From the NCBI GenBank assembly GCA_964035015.1, contig OZ036004.1, forward strand, positions 10,090,576 through 10,154,575: a stretch of DNA of 64,000 nucleotides, read 5' to 3'. Shown in pieces: positions 22,908 through 33,200 of this stretch. The notes under the pieces are model-generated. The model saw only the letters and a program-made list of their open reading frames with translations, had not been told where the DNA came from and made no database searches. The DNA comes from Corallium rubrum. Taxonomy: Eukaryota > Cnidaria > Anthozoa > Scleralcyonacea > Coralliidae. How positions within the stretch are numbered: position 1 is the stretch's first letter; each line of letters starts with the position of its first letter. The position numbers and the translations under genes are program-made.

Positions 22908-23096
22908 AGAAATGACGTCAACCCAGAGACATTCAAGAGTTTGTCGTGCGATTGATTCAACAGTGAAAGTTTGGGGGTTGAATAAATTTTCTCTAAAGTC
23001 AACTCAGACAAACTCTTTTCGTATTCCACCGTTGAACGACTTGAATGACTGTGTACTGTTTGCGTGGCCCTGGGTAGACGTCATTTTCTGTGAATA
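22908..23096. repeat. Short MITE with GAAATGACGTC ends
   Basis: AAATGACGTCAACCCAG at the left is mirrored by CTGGGTAGACGTCATTT at the right, 189 bp in all. Confidence 0.65.
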
Positions 23097-23192
23097 GTAA
23101 ACCAATATTAGCAGAAGAAAAATACATTAAGGTAAAACTTAATTAAGTTGATGATGATAACATGTTTGAGAAAATTGCTCGTCTTGGTTAGA

Positions 23193-23312
23193 GTAGTCTT
23201 GAGAAAGACTGTTAATGGTGGTATAGTGACTGACTCTGAAGATGACCACTGCGGAGGGCGTCGAAACGTCAGTCACCACCACCACAAAGTCTTTCTCAAG
23301 ACTACTTTATCT
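23193..23312. repeat. Short palindromic repeat around GTGACTGAC / GTCAGTCAC
   Basis: GTAGTCTTGAGAAAGACT is mirrored by AGTCTTTCTCAAGACTAC, with GGTGGTATAGTGACTGAC and GTCAGTCACCACCACC inside. Confidence 0.75.
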
Positions 23313-23423
23313 TATGTTGGGACTTCATATAATCGTTGTCACTCTGATAAGAACTGCTTAATATCATCATCAAGTAAATGATTTGAACCCAGGAGTATTA
23401 TAACATGTTTGCATGAGAAAGTC

Positions 23424-23733
23424 GCTTGTGGCAAAGTGGTTAGCGCACGTGCCTTTCACCGCTGCGACCCGCTCTCAGCAGTTATCTGATTAAACTTTCA
23501 CCTTGGCCGCATGTGAGAAGAGTGCTTCCAGTTTGACTCTACCAAACATCGCAGGTTTCCTCCGGGTACTCCGGTTTCCTCCTGTAGAAACACTGGACCA
23601 ATGAGGGATGGCCCTTACTGAACCTCTAGGGAGAACAGTTAGCTATTAACTGATAGAGCTAGCCAGTATAAATAAGATTAGTTTAGTTTAGTTTAGTTTA
23701 GTTTAGTTTAGTTTAGTTTAGTTTAGTTTAGTT
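23424..23733 (+). repeat. tRNA-headed SINE with a shared central domain and (TTTAG)n tail
   Basis: The head reads GTGGCAAAGTGGTTAGCGCA (A-box-like). A central block TTTCCTCCGGGTACTCCGG with TTTCCTCC follows near 23547-23582. The 3' end is a (TTTAG)n run from about 23683 to 23733. The central block also occurs in the 5S-headed SINE near 52090. Confidence 0.7.
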
Positions 23734-23821
23734 TGTCTAGGTTAGGCACGTTAAGCTGTAACATGCTGCGTATTAATATTTGATCAAACAACTTGCAACA
23801 ATGGCAGAATTGTCAGTTGTT

Positions 23822-24258
23822 AGCTGTAAAAGTTGTGTTAGTCAGAAAAACTCTGAGCTCTAAGCGGGACTCGAACCCACAACCTTCTGAATGCTAGCCA
23901 GACGCTCTAACCATTGAGTCACTAGAACTCAGATAGCGGAGCAAGGTTAATTAAGGTACTTATACCTTAGACTGTGCCCAGTCCTCTAGGAACGAGTCTT
24001 AACCGCTCGGTTACAAGTACTTGTTGGTCTACAAGTCGCGTTGTAACAGTAAGTTTCCAGTTAAACACTGTTAGTTAGTTTCAGAAATTGCACACAGTCT
24101 AAGGTACAAGTACCTTAATTAACCTTGCTCGGCTATCTGAGTTCTAGTGGCTCAATGGTTAGAGCGTCTGGCTAGCATTCAGAAGGTTGTGGGTTCGAGT
24201 CCCGCTTAGAGCTCAGAGTTTTTCTGAGTATTACTAACTAACACAGCTTGTACAGCAA
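23822..24258. repeat. Inverted pair of Ala-like SINEs forming a large palindrome
   Basis: A minus-strand tRNA-like head at 23855-23930 and a plus-strand head at 24139-24214 (anticodon-like AGC) face each other. Arms of about 155-165 bp (23822-23978 and 24092-24258) are near-perfect mirrors and include AATTAAGGTACTT and AAGTACCTTAATT. The loop is about 110 bp. Confidence 0.85.
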
Positions 24259-24368
24259 ACAACTGACAATTAACATCAAGCTGCAATTTCTGAAACTACC
24301 TAATGGCATAATTATTGACAGTGAACTCGGATGGAAAAGAAATTATTCCAACAACATAAGATGAAGAG

Positions 24369-25400
24369 TTATAGTGCCTATGAAGCGAAAATTATTATTG
24401 TCTTAATTGAAAGAACTCTCAAAACGACAAAGTAACATCTTTTGTAGATCTTCGTTTCCGTGCCTCGTTGTTGAGATATTTCAATTTTTTTGATATGCAA
24501 ATTAAAGACTTTGACATCATACGTGTATAATGAGTTATCAGAGAAGGTTCCGTATCCGCTTGCTATTATCAAACGAAATCAATTAAAAATCTGTATGTCT
24601 AATGCTATATGCGAAATAGGCACACAGGATCGGCTTCGAAGTGATTTCGTTTGATAATAGCAAAGATATAGAACTTTCTACGATAACTCATTATACATGT
24701 GTGATGTCAAAGTGTTTAATTTGCATTTCAAAAACTCATTAATAATTCATGAGGAAAACACAAAAGAAAATCATGACCGTATCCATAGTCAATCGAGATA
24801 TGGTCTGGAAACTCGGCAAACTTCAAAGCGCCTATAATGAGCTGTGATTTTATGTTGAACCGTACCTTACACCGTGCACATCCTTTGTTTTAGGTTTATT
24901 AACATTTAAATAGCACGGTTGAGTGATTGAAGTGAAACGTTGCTATTGGATAATTTGTTCATTATACTAAAATACAATGTGTTCAGTGACCGTACACCGT
25001 GCACAAAAATGCATAAAGGCAAACAAAAAGATAGACCAAAGACTTTAGCTGAGTTTCCAGACCATATCTCGATTGACTATGCCGTATCGTATCTTTTTAT
25101 GTGATAAAGATTTCTCCTGATTTACATAAACTTTAGCTTTGATTTTCTCGGCTTAGACAAGGTTATTTTTCAAACTAACTCCGCCAATCAACTTACCAAG
25201 TGGTTCGTTTTTGAAGCCTTCGCCGAGTGTCTTTATATCTGATAAAACACTCCTGCTCGTTTATTATACAGTACATCAAAGAAACTGAAGTATCTCAACA
25301 ACGAAGCACGGAAACGAAGATCTGCAAAAGATGTTACGTTGTAGTTTTAAGAGTTCTTTCACTTAAGACAATAATAATTTTCATTTCATAGGCACTTTAA
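24369..25400. repeat. Fold-back MITE (family A) interrupted by other insertions
   Basis: The left arm (TAGTGCCTATGAAGCGAAA, AACATCTTTTGTAGATCTTCG, GATATTTCAATTTTTTTGAT) runs from 24369. The mirrored right arm is split: its inner part ends near 24733 and its outer part resumes at about 25275 and ends at 25400 (TTCATAGGCACTTTAA). The split holds foreign sequence, including the MITE at 24787-25081. Confidence 0.75.
24787..25081. mobile_element. MITE with 30-bp terminal inverted repeats
   Basis: ATAGTCAATCGAGATATGGT and its continuation at the left are mirrored by ACCATATCTCGATTGACTAT at the right. Flanks share CCGTATC, a possible target duplication. It is nested in the family A fold-back. Confidence 0.8.
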
Positions 25401-25489
25401 GTCTCTCGATATTGAAGAAACTAGATTTCAGTTTCGAAATATCAAATATAAGTCCCATGATCCCACGACGTCCTGCTCCTAACTCGGTC

Positions 25490-25812
25490 ATGTAGCTCAG
25501 ACTGTGAAGCAATACGAGCAACAAATTGCTGCAACATCGTTGCGTTGCAAGTTGAAAAGCGTTGCGTTCACGTATTGCCACCCACCTCAAATATTGTCAC
25601 GCAAAACAATTTCGTTGATGCAAGTTGAAACAGCATGTTGCAGCAAGTAGAACTGGCGTCTACTTTTTTCAACAAATTTTTTCAACTTGTAACAAAACCA
25701 TTGTTGCGTGACAATGTTTAAGGCGGGTGGTAATACGTGCAACAACGTTTTTCAACTTGCAACACAACAAAGTTGCGTTGTAAGTTGAAGAAAAATGTCG
25801 CCCGTATTACCT
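25490..25812. repeat. Fold-back MITE rich in TTGCAACTTGC motifs
   Basis: GTGAAGCAATACGAGCAACAA near the left is mirrored by sequence ending ATTACCTCATATCACC. Internal GTTGCAAGTTGAAAA and TTTTCAACTTGCAAC repeat many times. A half-copy lies at 26755-26947. Confidence 0.7.
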
Positions 25813-25994
25813 CATATCACCTTAAGATAGACAGTTTATCTAGTTAAACTTAGACCCTGTAATGAAACAACAATCTGAGACTAGCTGCCATCATCAAATC
25901 TGCCATAGCAGTTTTCGATTAGCAGGAATATATCGAGCTGTCCACCAAGAAAATTTGACTTCGATATTTTTTTCGAGTAATACGTCCCCCAAAA

Positions 25995-26340
25995 AATTCT
26001 GAGAATAATCATATGAAAAATATTAATACGAAAATTATTCTAAGAATTATAAAAATGATTCTGAGAATTATGAAAATTATTCTGAGAATTCTGAAAATTA
26101 ATCTGAGAAATACGAAAATTATTCTAAGAAATATGAAAATTATTCTGAGAAATATGAAAATTATTCTGAGAAATATGAAAATTATTCTGAGAATCATTCT
26201 GAGAATCATGAAAATTATTCTGAGAATTATGAATTCAATTCTTAGAATTATGAAAATAATTCTTAGAAGTACGAGCATAAATCTAAAATTATGAAAATTC
26301 CTAGAATTATTAAAAAGTCTAAGAACTAGAATAATTCTGA
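25995..26340. repeat. Degenerate AT-rich minisatellite (ATTCTGAGAATTATGAAAATT)
   Basis: About 18 imperfect units of 15-21 bp built from ATTCTGAGAA and TATGAAAATT, varying in length. Ile/Leu/Arg-rich frames on both strands are by-products. Confidence 0.9.
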
Positions 26341-26346
26341 GAATTA

Positions 26347-26561
26347 TGTGCAATCCATTGGATCAACACTAGTAGTTCTAGTATTCGCTTCTTCAGTTCT
26401 TGTCCGTTGTTGATGCTGCGTCAACATTTCTAACTGTACTTCAATGTCCTTTGAGTAATCACTGCTGCTGTCGTTTCCCGAAAGCCCGTGAAGACGTTGA
26501 AGTATAGACGTCCCTTGGACTTTGTCCCTCGCTACGTTTTTCACCATTTGATTTGTCGAGA
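26347..26561 (-). CDS. Unidentified possible exon
   Basis: After an AG at 26562-26563 the minus strand reads GLSTNQMVKNVARDKVQG and on to VDPMDC and a stop, about 70 codons. The composition is protein-like (Ser/Asp/Gln-rich) and not repeat-like. I do not recognise it. It could be a late exon of GTF3C6, which must continue to the left of the Polinton, or a relic. Confidence 0.25.
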
Positions 26562-26754
26562 GCCCTGTTGATCCCTCGCCTAATTAAAAATTTACCCAAA
26601 TTACAATTATATACACGTAGCTTTTTCTTGTGCAACTTGCGTCGCAAAAACTTCAAATTACCCGGCAAGTTTTAGCGTGTGACGTCCCCTCGCGCAATTG
26701 ATTTTTCAGAATTTCAAGTTACACGAAAAGTTGGTTAGGTATTTAAACAAATTT

Positions 26755-26947
26755 CTACAAGTTGTTGCAAGTTGAAAAAAATTGTTAAAAAAAGTAGCTC
26801 TACTTGCTGCAACATGCTGTTTCAACTTGCAACAAAATCATTGTTGCGTGACAATGTTTAAGGTGGATGGTAATACGTGCAACAACGCTATTCAACTTGT
26901 AACGCAACAATGTCGCAGCATTTTGTTGCTCGTATTACTTCACCTTA
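26755..26947. repeat. Half-copy of the TTGCAACTTGC MITE
   Basis: It matches 25600-25812 in the same order (TGCTGCAACATGCTGTTTCA, GTGACAATGTTTAAGG, TAATACGTGCAACAACG) and ends GTATTACTTCACCTTA. Confidence 0.7.
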
Positions 26948-27019
26948 ATGTATCATGGAAACGTAGCGTTTTCTTTTGTGTTAAGTCATTAGTTCTGCAC
27001 GAGGGCTTACAAAACGAAA

Positions 27020-27462
27020 AAAACGCTCCAAAGCGTTCCGAAGTTTTTTCGTTATTTCTGAAGTTGGCCATGAACTTGGCAAATTCATTATGCATAGCCA
27101 ATCAAGTTGCGAACTTCGAAACGAAGATGCGAGATTGTGAAGTTCGTTGATTCATCATTTCGAAGTTCCCTGTTGGACGTAGAGTAAATATGGAAGAATT
27201 GTCGACATGGATAATAGCATTCAAAGATAAACTTGATAAGAAAACGTATAATTTAATAGTTGATACTCTCACGGCAAATCAGCTAGTAGACTTCAGCTGA
27301 AATTGCTGACCTCGTATCAAATCGATCTGGAACTACTCAAATTTCAACTTCCAATCGAGCAAGTTCGTTTCGAAGTTCGTAACCTGATTGGCTACTACGT
27401 AATGAATTTGCCAAGTTCGTGGCCAACTTCGGAAGTAACGAACAAACGTCGGAACGCCTTCG
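27020..27462. repeat. Fold-back MITE with AAGCGTTCCGAAGTT ends
   Basis: AAGTTGGCCATGAACTTGGC near 27060 is mirrored by GCCAAGTTCGTGGCCAACTT near 27410. The arms are about 95 bp each and near-identical, with some 240 bp between. Confidence 0.85.
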
Positions 27463-27725
27463 TCAAAAGTTATGTAAAATCCTCTGTAAATGAGTGTGCG
27501 TAACATTTTTCAGGCAGTTTAATATTACGAAAAATATTTACCTAAATTTTTACTTTGGATGTCGTCTTCTTTCTTAAAAAATACTCGAATCATATCCAGG
27601 TTTTTTGTAGTATGGCACATGTATTTAAGATTCTTTTGCACCTTGCCATCGACGACATCGCCTTTAAAAAACACTTCAAAAACTCAGTAATAATTCATGA
27701 AATAATTCATGTGTACAGTACATCA

Positions 27726-28240
27726 GTTTGAAGTGCCAATGCAGCGAAATTTCACCCCAGTTTTTTATGATTGCATTTGAAAGAACACTGAAATTGACAG
27801 AGTAACATCTTTCGTAGAATTTCGTCTCCTTCCTTCATTCTTGAGATATTCAGGTTTGTTTGATATGTAAATGTCATACTTATGACATCACACTGCATAA
27901 TGACTTTTTAAAAGAGCATCAATTTTAGGATAGTCCAAATATTTTACACCCAGCTACACACGTTTAGTGACCAGTCATGGCTACATACATGCAAGTGCAA
28001 ATTTTTATTAAATACTTTCGATAAGTACTCTCAAAGAAAATCATACTTTTTAAAAAGTCATTATGCAGTGTGATGTCATAAGTATGACATTTGCATATCA
28101 AACAAACCTGAATATCTCAAGAATGAAGCAAGGAAACGAAATTCTACGAAAGATGTTACGTTGTCATTTTAAGTGTTCTTTCAAATGCAATTATAAAAAA
28201 AACTGGGCTGAAATTTTGCTGCATTGGCACTTTAATCAAA
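27726..28240. repeat. Fold-back MITE, family A
   Basis: The arms carry AGTGCCAATGCAGCGAAATT / CAGTTTTTTTTATAATTG and the family A core GATATTCAGGTTTGTTTGAT, mirrored by ATCAAACAAACCTGAATATC. Arms are about 200 bp. Confidence 0.85.
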
Positions 28241-28299
28241 CTCTACCATTTATAATTATAACATAGCTTTGATATAGCAACGTTTTTGATTGGCTGTCG

Positions 28300-28738
28300 T
28301 GCGTGCTCCATAACTCGATGGAGCACGGCAAAAAAGCGCGGGGGAAAATTTCAAAACAAAACTTAGTTTTAAATTGACTTTTTACGGCCTTTTATATTTC
28401 AAAATACCGAGTCATTTAATTTTATTGAGTAACAAAGAACAACGACCCAGAAGACATAAACTGGGTCTGGGTAACCGAGTTTAAACTGTCCTTTTGGTTG
28501 GATTTTAGTGAACAAAAAAGACTTGGCTACGAAAGTAGAAAAACACAACAACCAAAACGATTCGCCAGCTTGTGAAAGGATATAATGCTATGTTATAAAA
28601 GAAATGGCTCATGGTTTAGTGTGCTCCATCGAGTTATGGATACACTTGGGAAATTTGGAGAGCACTCAAAAAATCGACCAACTCTTACGATTTTTTCGTG
28701 CTCTCCCAATTTCCCGCGTATGAACCATTTCTTAAATA
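28300..28738. other. Repeat-like sequence with mirrored GTGCTCCAT blocks
   Basis: GTGCTCCATAACTCGATGGAG near 28300 and GTGCTCCATCGAGTTATGGA near 28620 share mirrored parts; ACCATTTCTT near 28725 mirrors AAGAAATGGCT near 28600. No gene is seen. Confidence 0.45.
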
Positions 28739-28740
28739 GA

Positions 28741-28748
28741 GTAAAAAG
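28741..28748. repeat. 8-bp target duplication, left (GTAAAAAG)
   Basis: Identical to 43564-43571 at the other end of the hAT-type element. Confidence 0.85.
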
Positions 28749-29180
28749 TAGGGATGAGCCGATAATTGGGTATTTATCGGTAGAAGCAGATAATCAGCAA
28801 CTTTCAGGCTTATCGGTTATCGGCCGATAACATCAATATATATCGGCGTTTCCGATAAATAACATGCTGCCCTGATGCTGGCTTTCTTCGAGTGACATTT
28901 CCTTCGTTTATCAAGAAAAACGCCAACTTGTTTATAAGACGCATTCTGTTCCACAATGAAACTGTCAAATTTAATTAATTTGCTGTAAAAATACTTAAAA
29001 ATGAATGTTTACGGATTACGACTTTACGTCGTTATAGTCATTTACGGTATACTTTCCCAAATTAAATTGATTACTAGAGTACATTAAATATTGTAATCAC
29101 GTCTCTTTTACTGGTCTATCAGTTCTTGTTTAATACGTTTTGCCAACGTTTCGCCCTAAATTCATGTGCTAAAAATTCTT

Positions 29181-29186
29181 GACGAC
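29181..29186. repeat. 6-bp Polinton target duplication, left (GACGAC)
   Basis: Identical to 43458-43463. Polintons make 6-bp duplications. Confidence 0.88.
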
Positions 29187-29291
29187 AGTAGTGATACCCC
29201 CCACTCCAGACTACAAAGGGATGCCGCCTCATTAAATATTCAACTTATTATTTATTCATTCTCCTTTGTGACGTTCTAACCCTAATCTCAT

Positions 29292-29459
29292 TACGTCATT
29301 ATGGCTCATGCTCCTATAGGACACTCTAACCCTATCCACCCCCCTTACCCTGGCTTGTTGCTGAACCCCCGGTTTTTATTACGTCATAACTGACTCGCGC
29401 TCTTCCGAAACCCCCTAACCCTAGCTTGTTACTTAACCCCCCTGGTATTCACTACGTCA
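29292..29459 (+). promoter_or_regulatory. Three CRE-like TACGTCA sites in the Polinton TIR
   Basis: TACGTCA occurs at 29292-29298, 29380-29386 and 29453-29459, spaced 88 and 73 bp in loosely repeated modules that share CCCTAACCCT and GCTTGTT. They lie just upstream of the Bcl-2-like frame. CREB/ATF-family factors bind such sites; binding here is inferred. The right TIR carries the mirror copies. Confidence 0.5.
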
Positions 29460-29505
29460 TTCCCGATTGGTCTCCGACTGTTGCGTACGGTACACGTTTG
29501 ACAAG

Positions 29506-29826
29506 ATGGATATTATTTACGATGAGTTAAAGAAAAATAACATTGATATCGACAGAGACACTTTGTCGTTTCACCTTAGCTCTTGTTTAGAAGAACATCG
29601 AGTGCTATTCGACAACATCATTGAACAAATACCAAGAATATGTCTTCAACACGTTTATGAAGAGATGAACCCTAACAATTTCGGTCGAATTATCGCTTAT
29701 TTAGCCTTGGTGTATAGAGTAAACGGATCCTTGGATGAAGAATCAATTCGAGAAGCCGTAAGGAGAACGATCAACGATTTGAGATGTATTGACTTGACAA
29801 CATATGAAATAAAACTCTTGGTTTAA
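29506..29826 (+). CDS. Bcl-2-like protein in the left Polinton TIR
   Basis: A 106-residue frame from the ATG at 29506. HVYEEMNPNNFGRIIAYLAL lines up with the helix 4 to BH1 region of Bcl-2 proteins (Mcl-1 has HVFSDGVTNWGRIVTLISF), keeping the hallmark N-F/W-G-R. LDEESIREAVRRTINDL lies where Mcl-1 has INQESCIEPLAESITDVL, and EEHRVLFDNII resembles the helix after BH3. A canonical BH3 LxxxGD is not obvious and no C-terminal membrane anchor is visible. Bcl-2-like genes are known in adenoviruses and have been reported in Polinton-like adintoviruses. The role would be blocking host cell death; this is inference. A second copy lies in the right TIR. Confidence 0.6.
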   Translation: MDIIYDELKKNNIDIDRDTLSFHLSSCLEEHRVLFDNIIEQIPRICLQHVYEEMNPNNFGRIIAYLALVYRVNGSLDEESIREAVRRTINDLRCIDLTTYEIKLLV

Positions 29827-30259
29827 ACGGCTGACTCGACTATTTTATTAACGTTGTCAAGCATATTGCAAGTGTTGCTAAGACTGATATTTGCATAGAC
29901 CATGTGTAAAACCTCATTAAAAACTCATTAGTAATGTAGACAAAAGAACGAGTCTGGGCGAGTCTGGGCGACGTCAGAGCTTGGACAAAGAAAACCTAAT
30001 TAATATGTGTGTAACCATAGAGAGTTGAACAGCGTCCCTTCGTTTAGTGTATCATTCGTTAATAAGGGATATGAAGACGCTTTAATGCCTAGGCATGTTT
30101 AGACCAAAAAGTCATTAGCGTTGGTGTTACCATAGAGAAACCGCGTCGCGTCGTCTCATTCGGATTCTGTTCTCTCACGAGTAACATCGAAAGTTCTTTG
30201 GCGTGTGTTTCAAAAGTGTTTTTTGCGGATTTTGCTCTCTCTTTAGTTATTGTGATCAA

Positions 30260-33200
30260 GATGTTTCAAACGGTAAGTTGTTCTTTTAAATTCTTATGAG
30301 GTCTTCTGCTCTTTTTATCAAATAAAACTTGAATGTATACTTAGTTATGAATTATCCCTTTACGTTGTAGATTGATATGGTTGACCTGATTAAGAGTTGT
30401 GAGACGGAGAGTGCTTTGGAGTTTTTGGAGGAGTCGTTTGTTCTTACGGAAAAGCAGAAGCGGGCTGTTTTGCAGCAAAAGATCGTATTTTGGACCAACG
30501 CGTTGGCCGAAGATATTCAACGGGAGATCGAAACACCAGCAGATGTAGTGCCCGACCTTATGGCTAACTGGTCTGTTGAAGAACGGCGCCAATTCAACGA
30601 AGATTGGGCCGACGATGAGTTTCTGTGCTATGACGAGGAACAACCCGATATCTCTGAACAGTTGGAAGACCAAGTGGGTGAAGGCGGTAAGCGAAAGAGT
30701 GCCAATGATACCGAGTCTTCCCCAAAACGTCAAAAACCCGAGGAGTACTTTAGTATCAAATCGGTGAAGCAGGTGAACGTTCAAGTTCAGGACCACAGGT
30801 ACCGATTACACTATTCAGTTTTCACGATTTTAAATGTTCATGGCGTGTGGTTTCCACGTTAAACTGTGCTTTTAAGCGCTCACTTGACCGTTTGGCGTGT
30901 GATAATAAATTAAAGTTTACCATGTTTTTTTAATCCTTATGTGTGTGGTTTCCACGTTAAACAGCGCTTTTAAGCGCTCACTTGACCGTTTGACGTGTGA
31001 TATGAAATGAGGTTTACCGTGCTTTTAATTCTTATGACCTGGTCAATTGTGTAAGATAGTGTACTATGTTTTAGGTACGGATTATACCATCCAGTTCAAC
31101 CCGTTAAACGTTCATGGTGTTTCAAATGTTGTGTCAACGCTAAACCGCGCTTTTCAGCACCTGTTTGATCGGTTAACCACTGATATGTCTCCTCACGATC
31201 AAGTCCGTCTCATCTTAAACTCCCATCAACTCGACCGACCTATTTCCCTGCCTTTCCTTCAACGAGATCGTCTGACCCCCGAGAAATTCTTGGCCGCAGT
31301 CGAACGCGTGGTACAGTCGAACACTCAGTTTACCTTGGACGAATCGGTCAACGTCAACGTGGTCCACGTGGAAATGCCTCACGGTGGTGCAAGAAAACGG
31401 CGCGACGTAGTTAACCTACAGAGTTACCTCAACAAGAAGCAGTGTTTCATTCAGATCAAAAACAAAGACGAACTGTGTTGTGCGAGAGCTATCGTGGTTG
31501 CCAAGGTGAAGTTGGACAAAAGTCCACCATTCAAAAGTATCGTTGCTCCTCGAGGAACACTTCAAGGTCGTTTGGCCCGCGAGCTCCACGAGGCCGCAGG
31601 TGTTCCCCTTGGTCCCTGTGGGATTGAGGAGATCAAGAAGTTCCAGGCTGTCCTCCCTGGTTACCAGTTGAACGTGGTTTCCAAGGAACATTTGAATGCT
31701 CTAATTTATTCCGGCCCCGAGGCCGAGAAGTGTTTATACCTTTACCACCACGATAATCACTACGATGTCATCACCAGTATGCCCGCCTTCCTTGCCAGAA
31801 AGCAGTACTGCCATAAGTGTAAGAAAGGTTACGATAAGATTACAGACCACCCTTGTGGAGATTTATGCAAGCTGTGCCATACCCAAAACTGCCCTGTTAT
31901 TAAGTGGAAGTACTGCAAGGACTGCAATCGGTTTTTTAAGAGCGATGAGTGCTTCGCCCGCCACAAAGAAACCACCGACAACAAGAAAGCCCTCTGTTGT
32001 TCCCTGACAAAATGTAAAAAGTGCCAACGCGTCGTGACAAGAGCCAGCATGCATGATCATCATTGTGGCCTAGTGCGCTGCTCCGTTTGCCAAAAATACG
32101 TGAAACCTGACAATCACCAGTGCTATATTCAGCCCATAGTTGAGAGGAACCGACAACCTGCCCAAGAAGGTACCAGTAACGAGTTTCTTGACGATGACGT
32201 CGCTGTGGACAGTGAGAATGGTGGCGACGAAAGAGACCAGACCTTAATGTTCTTCGATTTCGAATGTACCCAAGACGACGGACAACATATTCCCAATCTC
32301 TGCGTGGTCCAGAACGAAAGCGGTGATGAGATCGTGTTTTCTGGTCCAAACACCAAGGAGGAATTCTGCGAATGGCTCTTCAAGGAGAACGCCAATACTA
32401 CCTTCATCGCGCACAATTTTCAGGCGTATGATGGGTACTTTATCCTTCAGTACCTGTACAAGAACGGTATCGTCCCTGAAGTGATTACCCGCGGTGCCAA
32501 AATCTTGTCTCTCTCCGTGCCAGAAAGGAATATCAAGTTTATAGACTCGTTATGTTTTATTCCAATGCGTTTGGCAGACTTTCCAAAAACGTTTGGTATA
32601 ACCGAACTCCAGAAAGGCTACTTTCCACATTTTTTTAACCGCGCCGAGAACCAGAGCTACGTTGGACCCCTTCCTGAAGCCAAATTCTACGATCCTGATG
32701 GTATGAGTCCCGGTGATCGAGAGAAGTTTTACGTGTGGTACAACGAGCTTCAGAATCAAGAGTATGTCTTCGACTTTCAAGCCGCCATCCTGAGCTACTG
32801 CCAGTCCGATGTTAACATCCTTCGTCGCTGTTGCCTTGAATTCCGTGAGTTGTTTCGTCAAGTCACCGATGTGGACCCTTTTGCCTCTTGCCTCACCATC
32901 GCCTCCGCTTGCAATCTTGTTTTTCGCAAAACGTTCCTACAGGAGAACACTATCGCTGTTATTCCACCCTGTGGTTATACACCTGAGAATAAGCAGTCGG
33001 TGATTGCACTGAAGATGTTGGCTTATATCGCCCAGCGTGACAATATCGCCATTCGACATGCCCGCAATCATGGAGAGCAACGCATTGGGAAATACCTCGT
33101 CGATGGGTACAACGCCGAAACGAACACAGTGTGGGAGGTGCAAGGCTGTCTGTGGCATGGTTGTACCAAATGTTATGCCAGGGATACCATCAATCCTGTC

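Larger units (their letters stand above)
29187..30033. repeat. Polinton left terminal inverted repeat
   Basis: About 847 bp, mirrored at 42603-43457. It begins AG as Polinton ends do and differs from the right copy by one AGT unit at the tip and scattered substitutions. It contains three TACGTCA motifs and the Bcl-2-like frame. Similarity stops at GTTGAACAGC. Confidence 0.93.

Noticed and set aside
26013-26353. Membrane-protein-like frame (ILRIIF repeats)
   Set aside because: It follows from the AT-rich minisatellite and is mirrored by a similar frame on the other strand.
29270-29440. CCCTAACCCTA as telomeric sequence in the Polinton TIR
   Set aside because: Only one or two adjacent units occur at each place, inside longer repeated modules of the TIR.
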